Program-made: the position numbers and the translations under genes | The notes under the pieces: model-generated | Seen by the model: the letters and a program-made list of their open reading frames with translations, nothing else | Database searches by the model: none | Told to the model about the DNA's origin: nothing | DNA from: Apostichopus japonicus | Lineage: Eukaryota; Echinodermata; Holothuroidea; Aspidochirotida; Stichopodidae | Assembly (NCBI RefSeq): GCF_037975245.1 | Contig: NC_092561.1 | Coordinates: 2,454,501 to 2,518,500, forward strand | Reading direction: 5' to 3' | Length of the DNA: 64,000 nucleotides | Part shown: in pieces, positions 11,990 to 25,900 of the stretch | How positions within the stretch are numbered: the stretch's first letter is position 1 | Layout of the letters: each line of letters begins with the position of its first letter

Positions 11990-14900
11990 AACATATAGGC
12001 CTATATACATGCATACATATGTACATATAGACATACACATGTGCATATCGTTAGTTTTGTTCTCATGCCCCAATAAATGTTAAATTGCACGTAACAATTC
12101 AAGGTACAATACCACATGCATGTAATTAACAGACATAGGCCTACAGACTCTACCGGGCTTATATCGGCAACCTACCATAAATCTCATATTTATCTTCTGA
12201 CAAACCCCGTTTTGCTTCGATTGGCTTGCCATGCAGATAACAATAGTTGTAAGATATGTAGGCCTATCTAAGTACATATCATACTTGTAGTTCGCTTTAT
12301 TTATTACTTTCTTTATATCCAAATCTGTATCCGAGCATACCGTACTGTAATTTTCAATGCGCAAAGTACAGGCTAGGTAAAGCAGTGCAAGTGGTAGCTA
12401 TACTCATATATGAGCCGTTGATGTGTGTGTATGTATTGTTTTAATTGTATATTGTGTATGTATTGTTTTAACAGGCGATCCACGCTAGTTAGTAGTCAAC
12501 ACTTTAACCTCAAATCTGCTACATATTCCATTACTGGTCACTATGGCTCAATATTACTCGGCTACAAGTTTCTTTCATGGACTGTCTCTCAAATCCCTCC
12601 ACCTCAAGAGGGGTTTATCATTCATTTTAGGGCAATAATTGCCAGTGTCAGGACCTCCAGCAAAGTATTTAAATTTCTTTTCAGCAATTTTGATATGAAA
12701 TTGGGTCGGTACTGATGATCTTTAATTGTTTTGGTTTTTGATTAAATTGATTTTCTCATTAACACTTACCATGTCTGTGTATGAGTTACCTGTCATATCG
12801 GCCACCCCACCCCACTTTTTTTGATTTGATTTGATTTTTATTTGATTACGTCATCATGACGTCATAATGAACTATATTAGATATTAGATTAGATATTTAT
12901 TTATTCAGCCAATCATATAAAAATACAATGGAAATTGGTTGATAACGGTTCAACTACCACATTGACGGTTCAACTACCACATTGGACGCACAATTTACAG
13001 GATATTATAACACTTCTATGTTTCTTTTTGCAGGAAGGTGATGACCCAGACCACCATGGTGAGGGGTACGGGGTTTGTATCGCAACTGTCTTTAACGTCG
13101 CGTCCATAGCAGGCACCGGGATTCTTGTCTTGCCTAATGCCTTAGCAAACACAGGTGTGAAACGTTGGCATATTCCTTACGATATCGCAATTTCTGGGTA
13201 CGAGTAGGAGTAGGGGATGGCGGGGGGGGGGGGGGTGGGGGACGCAAATGCGTCTTCCAATATGACCCGGCACCTAATTATCCACACACTCACTAGGAGA
13301 TATCCATAGGAAGGAGAACGTTTTTATGAGATATTAATGTTAAATTATTAATGTTTTAACGAAAAATGTTTAGAAATAATAGACTGAAAACTTATTCGTG
13401 ACGAATTTATACACCACAATTAACGTTATCAAAACAAAAAAAGAAACGTTTTAATAACGTTTTATAAACGTGTTTATGTTTGCTGGGAAGTGCATAGGGA
13501 GTGCCAGGTTTCCTTTGTTTATGGAAATGCATTTCCTTTAAGATATATCCTTTGTCTATATATTCATGCAAAGTATTCCCCCCACCCCCACCCCGCCAGC
13601 CCCGCAAACTAGAATAGAACGAAACTACGAATCTCCATGAATGCTAATACTGACTTGTTAGATGTTGATTTATTTCTGATATACTGATGTTAAAACGTAA
13701 CATATTGATGTTAATGTCGGTATGCTCATGTTAACTTGTAACATACTGATATTTTCCCTGACGTTTAGATCTGCTGATTTTTTTCGCCAATATTGTAAAG
13801 CAGATACCGTCCCACCGGGCTGGACGAAACTATTGCTTAAGCCGTAGTATTGCTGTTGGTAATACATGATACCACACTGTACCAGCACACTCTAGATAAT
13901 AAATAGGTTAGTGTATTACGTATACATATACACTGTACTTCGGTATATAGGCCGTGTAATGAATATATAATATTACAGTTTACCATGTAGTATATTTGCT
14001 TTAAAATGTCACTAAATTACCATAGCAACAATAAGTCAAATGTTTTCACCATAGCAACAATAAGTCAAATGTTTTCACCATAGCAACAATCAGTCAAATG
14101 TTCTTACCACAGCAACAATAAGTCAAATGTTTTCATCATAGCAACAAAAGGTCAAATGTTTTCACCATAGCAACAATAATCAGTCAAATGTTCTTACCAT
14201 AACAACAATCAGTCAAATGTTTGCATCATAGCAACAATAAGTCAAATGTTTTCACCATAGCAACAATAGGTCAAATGTTTTCATCATAAAAACAATCAGT
14301 CAAATGTTATTACCACAGCAACAATAAGTCAAATGTTTTCACCATAGCAACAATCAGTCAAATGTTCTTACCACAGCAACAATAAGTCAAATGTTTTCAT
14401 CATAGCAACAAAAGGTCAAATGTTTTCACCATAACAACAATCAGTCAAATGTTTGCATCATAGCAACAATAAGTCAAATGTTTTCACCATAGCAACAATA
14501 GGTCAAATGTTTTCATCATAAAAACAATCAGTCAAATGTTATTACCACAGCAACAATAAGTCAAATGTTTTCACCATAGCAACAATAATCAGTCAAATGT
14601 TCTTACCATAACAACAATCAGTCAAATGTTTTCATCATAGCAACAATAAGTCAAATGTTTTCACCATAGCAACAATAATCAGTCAAATGTTCTTACCATA
14701 ACAACAATCAGTCAAATGTTTTCATCATAGCAACAATAAGTCAAATGTTTTCACCATAGCAACAATAATCAGTCAAATGTTCTTACCATAACAACAATCA
14801 GTCAAATGTTTTCATCATAGCAACAATAAGTCAAATGTTTTCACCATAGCAACAATAATCAGTCAAATGTTCTTACCATAACAACAATCAGTCAAATGTT

Positions 14901-17900
14901 TTCATCATAGCAACAATAAGTCAAATGTTTTCACCATAGCAACAATCAGTCAAATGTTTGCATCATAGCAACAATAAGTCAAATGTTTTCACCATAGCAA
15001 CAAAAGGTCAAATGTTTTCACCATAGCAACAATAATCAGTCAAATGTTTTCATCATAGCAACAATAAGCCAAATGTTTTCACCATAGCAACAATAATCAG
15101 TCAAATGTTTGCATCATAGCAACAATAAGCCAAATGTTTTCACCATAGCAACAGCCAGTGTAACGTTCAAATTCACTTTCATCATGGAAAATTACCCTGT
15201 CAGGATAATGCTTCCATGCTTTCACTATTAGTCCAGTCAATGTATGGTTAAACCTCAAACTAATTGCAAAAGAACTGTTAAACATTAGCAGGGTATATTT
15301 AATCATCCTTTCTAACACACCGAAAACAGACATAAATCTATGTTGCAGAAATAGTGAAACGTTTGCTGAAAAAACTTTGTGTTCAAAATTAGCGCGTACT
15401 TTACCGTCCACCGTCGGTACACCTGTATTACGCGGTTGCCAAAGTTACACGTACTCTAATGCAAACTGATTTATTTTAATTTAAAAACAATAAAAATGGC
15501 CTGTTTTGTGGTCAACATGTTTTTCTATCAGATTTTTATAATCAGAAAAGCTAGGAAGTCGGGTTTTTTTTTCTGTAAAATTGAAACTGAATGGGCTTAT
15601 CGAGGTTATAGCAAGTAAATTATGCACATGCTGCAGACGTAATATACCATCAGTTTCAATGTAAACTTCAGATAAGACTTGGTATACGAAAGATTCATAA
15701 AACTCAATAACAAAGATAAGGAATCATTGGGAGATATGACCAAACATATAATAGCCTGGGTAACTAAAGGAAAATGGCGATGAACAGATATCGTTATCAG
15801 ATCATGTAGAAAATATGAGGGTGTTTGTTCTTAACGATGATGTAGCAATGTTTATACGAGGAACTGAAGGAACGTGTTGCTGGAGCAATTCTCATCAGTG
15901 GATTAAATGGAAACCCTGACGTAATTATACAGAGGAGTCGCAATAGGAGTTTTCAAGTGGTTTCATTGAAATATATAAATGTTTTCTGATTGATTGATTG
16001 AAATTCTGTGAACCTGTCTAATATATATATAGTAATGTAGGCAATGGGTTATATACAGGTGTAATTAACAAAGTAATACTGTTATATTGAATTTTCATTG
16101 ATTGATTTCACTGAATATGAAAATAAAGAGTTTTATGGCAAGTTATGAAAACACTACCTTGCACGTTTATCTTTCGTCATAGTTTTTACTTGTTATTTGG
16201 CTTCATATGCCTCAGAATAAGAATAATTATTTACTGCCTTCCATGGAATGGGCATTGTTGAGGGCATCATTCTGACCTATAGACAAGAGAAAATGTAGGT
16301 ATATACATGGACTATATATTGAAACTGAATCGGTGATGAATATGTAAATGGCGAGAAAGAGGTGGAGAGAGAGGTGGGTGGAGAGGGAGGTGGGTAGAGT
16401 GAGGTGGGTGGAGAGGGAGGTGGGTGGAGTGAGGTGGGTGGATAGAGAGGTGGGTGGAGAGGGAGGTGGGTGGAGAGAGGTGGGTGGAGAGAGAGGTGGG
16501 TGGAGAGAGGTGGGTGGAGAGGGAGGTGGGTGGAGAGGGAGGTGGGTGGACTGAGGTGGAGAGAGGTGGGTGGTGAGGGAGGTGGGTGGAGTGAGGTGGG
16601 TGGAGAGAGAGGTGGAGGTCGGCATGCAGTTCCTTTTTACCCAAATCATTTTCACATACATGTGTCGCTACGTATCTGTATCTTGGCCACCACACAGGTT
16701 TGTTTCGGTAGACTCTCTCCGAATCTGTAGCATCATTTGAGTTTTCGATTCACGTCATTGACATGTTTTGCTACTGGATTCAAGTGATTAGCTTATCACT
16801 GTGTTATTTTAATGGTTAACTTTAAGCAAGTCAGTCGCTTCACCTTGCGTGTTGACTCGAGCAATGACTCGTTTATAGGCACAACATTAGAATATATAAG
16901 AATGTTTGCCCAGTCCCATCCATCCACTATATTTCCCCGAGTCCCTTAATGGATATTTATGTCATTTATGCCAGTCAAACCAATTTCTGCTACTTTAAAA
17001 CTGATGAAATCAGATCTCTTATCGATGTCGCAAAGGCCAGAGTCGCCATCTTGTTATAAGGCGCCATTGCAGCTCGGGTCTTCAACTTCTATTAATGTAT
17101 ATTTTCAATATGTTTTCTACAAGGTATATGTCTGTCGAAAACCGCCAAACATATTCCTTTGAAATTTGGTCGAGGTTCACCCATGTTTTCTTCTTCACAG
17201 ATTGACTGGACTATAAGGCATGCATGTTGGAATTTTTGTTCGTGGAGTCTATAAACTGCACGAATTTATTTTTTGAGTCTAAAATCTTAATTTTTTTTCT
17301 AAGAAGGTTCCCATGAACCCACCCCCTAAATGGGAACGGCCTCACTGACCCAGGGCCACAGCGCCTCCTTTAATAAAATCCTGGATCCCCCCCACCCCTC
17401 GGCTTGAAAACTTTATATCCTACCTAGACGATCATCAACAAAAACAGCGACTCTATAATTTTATCCCCATCTCTCTTTTCCTGACAGGCTGGAGTGGTTT
17501 AGCTGTGCTGGTAACTTTGGCGATAATTCAATTATACACGGGAATAATTCTTGGTCGGTGTTGGAGTTTGTTACAAGAGAGATTTGAGATCTATCGACAG
17601 CAGACCAGATACCCATATGCAGCAATCGGCTATGAAGCTTTCGGAAAAATTGGAAGGTAAATGACTATATCTAGAGCAAAGTGGCGTAATAAGCACTTGT
17701 ATGATGTATATGAAAAGCACAAACCCAGCAGTAAAACATAATTGCATATGTTTGACAATATTTATATACATATATATAATATTTACATAATTACATATAT
17801 TACAATATTTACATATTAATTCGAACATATACGGGCCAAATCAAATCGCAAGTCGTTTTGTATGGTTCTGTTACATCGAATGTACACGTGTGTTAAATCG

Positions 17901-19069
17901 AATATTAGATGTATTCACACGAATTTATAAACGAATTCCAAGAGTCAAATTTCAATTAGTTAACAAAATTGTAAACAGCATACGGTAAACAAGTGTGTAT
18001 TTTGACCATATATTAATCAGCACCTAGAATTATGTAAATGCAAAGACTCCTACCCCCTGCCCCCTCCCCTCCCCTCCTTGCCCTCCGGGTTCCAATCAAC
18101 CTTTCTAGGAGACGTTTGCCCGAACGTTCCCTATAGAAAGTTTCGTATTATACAGTTACTGCTAATTCTGTCAGTGATATGCAAAAATATTCAGTTATAA
18201 TGTTTTACGAAGCTAACTGATACAGTGGTATAACTCTTAACCTGCACATTGCAGCGTCTAAGCACGAGGATAATATTTCATTCTTTTTAAGTAGTGTACT
18301 TTAGAAATGAAATGTAAATGCTGTTGTGTCTGACATTGCAGTGGTTATACTATTAAATCTAATCGATGAAAGATACAATTCACCGATGGCCGCTGACTTT
18401 TTTGAAGGGAAATGTTAATTAATTTTCTACGAAATAAATGGACAGATTAATGTATCGTTGGCGATAAATACACCAACCAGTAGGTTTGTTGTTTAAGGGT
18501 GGGAGGAGGTAGGGTGTCGGGGGGGGGCTGCTTATTACACTGTTCGCAATCAAAAACTGTGTGCAGATATATGTAACCTGTGGCGTCGAGAAATACGTCG
18601 GGCCCCGAGGGACAATTATGTCACCGGACCTTTCCTCGCCCTCCTCCTTTTTTACTTTTTAAATTTTTGTTGCAGTCTTCATTTATCCTCAAGCATTCTG
18701 TGAAAATGAACACGTCGTATTTCATCCTGTTTCTAACCCACAGGATAATAGTCACTATTACTATAAACACAACTCTTCTGTGCATTTGCGTGGTCCTCTT
18801 ATTAATTATCTCCGATAATGTCATGATACTACTGAATATTCACGACTTAAATCATTGCCTCATGATGGCCATCATAGTAATTTTACTGTGTCCATTCTCT
18901 TGGCTTGGAACGCCAAAGGACTTTTGGTAAGTTTATTTATCCTTTTGTAGCTTTTAGTAAGATTATATAGTAAAAACAACGTACTGTTTTGTTTTTACTA
19001 CCTTGTTAATTAGTTGTGTGGGAAGTTAACACTAGATAATCCAGTCTGAATACACGTCTGATATGTACA

Positions 19070-19134
<65 letters not shown>

Positions 19135-19528
19135 TATACATATATATGTGGTGACAGGTGGGGGATGGTTTCAGATAACGTGTATAGGCTTTTCCTAGGG
19201 ATTTTAAATCTCAACAAGTGTAAAGTCAGTGCAGTTTTTCACAATTCATAACATGACGACATTTGAAACCAATATCTAAAGTACATCAGGCAGCATTTAC
19301 AATACCGGTTTTATATTTTGCGCTGGTAGGCGCTTATCTGTAGATCTTTGTGCTTCCTCAACTGTAAAATGTAAAATAGTACAGTCATCGTACAAGAGAT
19401 ATGAAATGTTATACTTACTAACGTGTTAGTCAGTGCGTATAGCGTTTCATATCTTTGATGTTGAGTTGGGAAATCAGACTTTTGTTTATGAAATGGAGGT
19501 TAACGATATATAAAAATAAAAAAAAATA

Positions 19529-19592
<64 letters not shown>

Positions 19593-19873
19593 AATATATA
19601 TAAATATATATATGTATATATAAATATACATATATAAATATATATATAGAGTAGGTTGGCGTCTATCTTGGCGCAGAGTGCTCTATGTCCATTGGACAGA
19701 GCGTAATATATGTTGATACTAGATGAGACTAGTGGAACACTAGTAGTTGTTACTCGGAGTTTCACGCATTATTGCGATCTTCAGACAACTCTGAAGTTGT
19801 CTGAAGATCGCTATAACGCGTGAAACTCCGAGTAACAACTACTAGTGTTCCACTAGTCTCATCTAGTATCAAC

Positions 19874-19956
<83 letters not shown>

Positions 19957-22900
19957 GAATAACAAAAGAATGTGTAGCAAGTGGGATGACAGGTAAACAG
20001 TAAATAAGAAAGATCAACACACAAGAAAAATTCCACTTCACGACCGGTTTCGTCCTTTTGGGACTCACTAGGCGAAGGTAGGAATCGAACCCTGGACCTT
20101 ATGTCACAGACCGAAGTCCGTTCTACTCTACCACAGTGATTCTACTGATGATACACCTCTGAGGCACTTCCCAACAAAGTCCTATTAATATCCATAAACC
20201 CACCCTATTCCTCCTTCATATAGATATCCGTCATTCCTACTTCCATATAACTAAAACCATTGCGACATATCACGGTACAGACCTCATATCAAGTTCGTCG
20301 TGTTTCTTTTATCAGGCAAGTAGCTGTATGTGGCGCCCTGACTACAGGTCTATCGTGTCTATTGCTATTGGTATCAATTGCACGAAATATACCTCACGCC
20401 GACGTAGCTAAATTGAGCTACAGGACGCCATCATTTGCAAGTTATTTCTCAGGAGTTGGAATTATGGTCATGGCATTCAATGGTCATCCTACCTTCCTCA
20501 CCATTCAACATGACATGAGAAATCCTGAGCAATATCCACACAGTTTGTTACTGACAGCACTAGGTAAGTAAACCCGGCATTAAGCTAGATTTGTTATACA
20601 GCTGTTCCTGCCATTTACTGTTTGTTACTGACAGGACTAGGTAAGTAAACCCAGCATTAAGCTAGATTTGTTATATACAGCTGTTCCTGCCATTTAAGTT
20701 TGTTACCGACAGGACTAGGTAAGTAAATCCGGCATTAAGCTAGATTTGTTATACAGCTGTTCCTGTCACTTAAGTTTGTTACTGACAGGACTAGGTAAGT
20801 AAACCCAGCATTAAGCTAGATTTGTTATACAGCTGTTCCTGCCATTTAAGTTTGTTACTGACAGGACTAGGTAAGTAAACCCGGCATTAAGCTAGATTTG
20901 TTATACAGCTGTTCCTGCCATTTAAGTTTGTTACTGACAGGACTAAGTAAGTTAACCCAGCATAAAGCTAGATTTGTTATACAGCTGTTCCTGTCACTTA
21001 AGTTTGTTACTGACAGGACTAGGTAAGTAAACCCAGCATTAAGCTAGATTTGTTATATACAGCTGTTCCTGCCATTTAAGTTTGTTACTGACAGGACTAG
21101 GTAAGTAAACCCAGCATAAAGCTAGATTTGTTATACAGCTGTTCCTGCCATTTAAGTTTGTTACTGACAGGACTAGGTAAGTAAACCCAGCATTAAGCTA
21201 GATTTGTTATATACAGCTGTTCCTGCCATTTAAGTTTGTTACTGACAGGACTAGGTAAGTAAACCCGGCATAAAGCTAGATTTGTTATACAGCTGTTCCT
21301 GCCATTTAAGTTTGTTACTGACAGGACTAGGTAAGTAAACCCAGCATAAAGCTAGATTTGTTATACAGCTGTTCCTGACATTTAAGTTTGTTACTGACAG
21401 GACTAGGTAAGTAAACCCGGCATTAAGCTAGATTTGTTATACAGCTGTTCCTGCCATTTAAGTTTGTTACTGACAGGACTAAGTAAGTTAACCCAGCATA
21501 AAGCTAGATTTGTTATACAGCTGTTCCTGTCACTTAAGTTTGTTACTGACAGGACTAGGTATGTAAACCCAGCATTAAGCTAGATTTGTTATATACAGCT
21601 GTTCCTGCCATTTAAGTTTGTTACTGACAGGACTAGGTAAGTAAACCCAGCATAAAGCTAGATTTGTTATACAGCTGTTCCTGCCATTTAAGTTTGTTAC
21701 TGACAGGACTAGGTAAGTAAACCCAGCATTAAGCTAGATTTGTTATATACAGCTGTTCCTGCCATTTAAGTTTGTTACTGACAGGACTAGGTAAGTAAAC
21801 CCGGCATAAAGCTAGATTTGTTATATACAGCTGTTCCTGCCATTTGAGTTTGTTACTGACAGGACTGGGTAAGTAAACCCGGCATTAAGCTAGATTTGTT
21901 ATATACAGCTGTTCCTGCCATTTAAGTTTGTTACTGACAGGACTAGGTAAGTAAACCCAGCATAAAGCTAGATTTGTTATACAGCTGTTCCTGCCATTTA
22001 AGTTTGTTACTGACAGGACTAGGTAAGTAAACCCAGCATTAAGCTAGATTTGTTATATACAGCTGTTCCTGCCATTTAAGTTTGTTACTGACAGGACTAG
22101 GTAAGTAAACCCAGCATAAAGCTAGATTTGTTATACAGCTGTTCCTGCCATTTAAGTTTGTTACTGACAGGACTAGGTAAGTAAACCCAGCATAAAGCTA
22201 GATTTGTTATACAGCTGTTCCTGACATTTAAGTTTGTTACTGACAGGACTAGGTAAGTAAACCCGGCATTAAGCTAGATTTGTTATACAGCTGTTCCTGC
22301 CATTTAAGTTTGTTACTGACAGGACTAAGTAAGTTAACCCAGCATAAAGCTAGATTTGTTATACAGCTGTTCCTGTCACTTAAGTTTGTTACTGACAGGA
22401 CTAGGTAAGTAAACCCAGCATTAAGCTAGATTTGTTATATACAGCTGTTCCTGCCATTTAAGTTTGTTACTGACAGGACTAGGTAAGTAAACCCAGCATA
22501 AAGCTAGATTTGTTATACAGCTGTTCCTGCCATTTAAGTTTGTTACTGACAGGACTAGGTAAGTAAACCCAGCATAAAGCTAGATTTGTTATACAGCTGT
22601 TCCTGCCATTTAAGTTTGTTACTGACAGGACTAGGTAAGTAAACCCAGCATTAAGCTAGATTTGTTATATACAGCTGTTCCTGCCATTTAAGTTTGTTAC
22701 TGACAGGACTAGGTAAGTAAACCCGGCATTAAGCTAGATTTGTTATATACAGCTGTTCCTGCCATTTGAGTTTGTTACTGACAGGACTGGGTAAGTAAAC
22801 CCGGCATTAAGCTAGATTTGTTATACAGCTGTTCCTGCCATTTAAGTTTGTTACTGACAGGACTGGGTAAGTAAACCCGGCATAAAGCTAGATTTGTTAT

Positions 22901-25900
22901 ACAGCTGTTCCTGCCATTTAAGTTTGTTACTGACAGGACTAGGTAAGTAAACCCGGCATTAAGCTAGATTTGTTATACAGCTGTTCCTGCCATTTAAGTT
23001 TGTTACTGACAGGACTAGGTAAGTAAACCCGGCATTAAGCTAGATTTGTTATACAGCTGTTCCTGCCATTTAAGTTTGTTACTGACAGGACTAGGTAAGT
23101 AAACCCAACATAAAGCTAGATTTGTTATACAGCTGTTCCTGTCACTTAAGTTTGTTACTGACAGGACTAGGTAAGTAAACCCAGCATTAAGCTAGATTTG
23201 TTATACAGCTGTTCCTGCCATTTAAGTTTGTTACTGACAGGACTAAGTAAGTTAACCCAGCATTAAGCTAGATTTGTTATACAGCTGTTCCTGCCATTTA
23301 AGTTTGTTACTGACAGGACTAGGTAAGTAAACCCAGCATTAAGCTAGATTTGTTATATACAGCTGTTCCTGCCATTTAAGTTTGTTACTGACAGGACTAA
23401 GTAAGTTAACCCAGCATTAAGCTAGATTTGTTATACAGCTGTTCCTGCCATTTAAGTTTGTTACTGACAGGACTAGGTAAGTAAACCCAGCATTAAGCTA
23501 GATTTGTTATATACAGCTGTTCCTGCCATTTAAGTTTGTTACTGACAGGACTAAGTAAGTTAACCCAGCATTAAGCTAGATTTGTTATACAGCTGTTCCT
23601 GCCATTTAAGTTTGTTACTGACAGGACTAAGTAAGTTAACCCAGCATTAAGCTAGATTTGTTATACAGCTGTTCCTGCCATATTCCTTTTCGAGATTGTT
23701 GACATACCGCCGTAATCAGTGATTCATGATTTTACGCTAACTATGCAGTGTCGTGTATTGATATAAGTAACAATAATAACACTCTTGTAGCTGTTTTCAT
23801 AGATTCTATTACGGGATAATAAATAGTAGTACCCGGTTGCCCGGAAATTCAAAGGAGTTATTCATCAGTCACAGAGAAAGCATAAAGCGGCGCAATGCAT
23901 GCAGAGCGGCCATAATATGGCGGGCCATCAGTCTCAAATCGTGGGATATCGACATATACCGATATAAACTAATTTCCTTCGATTTATACCAGTTTCTAGC
24001 ATCTAAAACTGACTTCTACCGATTTAATTTGACATATCATCGATTTTAACTTGTAGATGTCGATTTTAATTGACATATACCGATTTTTTTTAATACTTAT
24101 CATCGATTTAAATTGGTATACGTCGAAGTAAATTTAAGCTGCTAGAAACTGGTTTAAGTCCAATGAAAGTGGTATATGTCGATTTAAATCGGTGTATGTC
24201 GATTGCCCACGATTTGACACTGATGGCCCGCCATAGCAATATAATTTTAGGATTACTGAGCATTGCTGCTCTTGCCACGGTGCCAATCTAAGACACACAT
24301 GACTAGGAGTCAAAGCACTACAACAGTCTTCAACGGACAGCAATAAAACTGATCTTTTTCGTGCAGAATAAACACTTTTGTTTAATCATTGTAGAGTGCT
24401 AGATGGAGAATAAATAGAAGAATAACAAAAACGACGACAGCAAAAAAAAAACAACAACAACAGCGAAAACAAAACAGATGTTTCTTTTAGGTTTTGTTTT
24501 CAACAACAGTAACATAAGGTAATATGTAAAGTTGTGAAATGGAAATTGAGTATAAATTCATTCAGCTTTCTTTACACATATCATTTAATTTCTTTATTTT
24601 TTTTTCTTCTATTACACATTTGGCGTTCATTGGACAGTTGTTTTACTTTACTTTCTTCCGTTGTCAATCGTTGCGTACTATACACACGGCAGTAGCCTAG
24701 CAGACAAGGAGAACATTTTTCAGATTGTCGTGGAAGGTGTAGACCGGACCATTTCTCTGGCTCTAATTACACTTCATGTCATTAGTGCATTTATCATTTA
24801 TGGAAATCCTCTTTTCCAAGAAATCGAAGAATTAATTGGGATTCCAACACGTAAGGTTTTGTTTATACAGTAGTTTGTTATAATGCATGGCAGCTATTTG
24901 AAATTGATACTAATTGAGCTCCGTGCATTGAAATATATATTTAAAAAAAAAAAATCTCGAACTGAATTAAGTTTATTCCGTTGATAATTCTTACAAATAA
25001 AATAGCCCAAGATACATTTTATTCCTGAATTATGAAAGAGAGGCATTTTATAATCATTCTGGTGATAATTTGAAAGTTACCCATCAAATATCTTTTTAAG
25101 ATTTTCACTTTGTTATATTAACATGAAATAGATGGCGACATTTCTTTATTATATTGAGATGAAAAAAACGCTGTACAAATGGACTGAATTTTATCATAGA
25201 TTCTACAAAATTATTGCGTTATCATGCAGTGCCAGGGGATTTATTGCACAAAATTGTTAGTCATTTAAGTACATAACACCCAGGAAACCAGTTTCTAATC
25301 TTTAAAGGCTTATTTCTGACCCTATTTCTTGGCGCTAATCCCATCCTAACTGTACTTTCATTGCATGTTCATAATCATTTTATTTGATATTTTAAATGTT
25401 GAAATTCTTTTCTTTTCTCTTTGTTCGGTCCTTTCAGATTTTTCTTGGAAGCGGCTTGGAATTAGAACTTTATTAATGGCATTCATATGGTTTCTTGCTG
25501 CTAGTGTCAATTCATTTGCGAGCTTAATCTCCTTCATGGGTGGTACAACATTACTAGCTTTAGCCCTCGTTTACCCGATATGCTTTTATTGGCGGCTTCG
25601 ACACACGAAAAGTACAACCAACCTCTGGGAGCCGCAGTAAGTGGATTATAAATATTAGCCCTCGTGAATAGCATGAATAAACCCACTGTAGGCATGCACG
25701 CATACACCGAGGCCACGACGAGAGTGTAATGAATGGCTCTGGGGAGGTGGGGTGGGGGTGGAGGTACATCCAAGGGCGCACATGATCAGGGAAGGGGCAC
25801 GAAGAATATAGAGGGCAAGGCAAATGGGATAATAAATATTGCCATAAACGCACGGTACGTAAAATACACCTAAATTCCTTATTCATTAATTTCTATGTCG

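Noticed and set aside
14018-15153. CRISPR-like array (short regular repeats)
   Set aside because: Repeats run directly into each other with no unique spacers, and the DNA is eukaryotic.
16227-16730. Pro/Ser/His-rich minus-strand ORFs and Gly/Glu/Arg-rich plus-strand ORFs
   Set aside because: Products of the GAGGTGGGTGGA minisatellite within an intron.
19032-20068. ORFs with runs of Ile-Tyr
   Set aside because: Translation of TA microsatellites.
20544-23680. CRISPR array or coding repeat
   Set aside because: Units are fully repeated without spacers, and the repeat contains stops in the exon frame.
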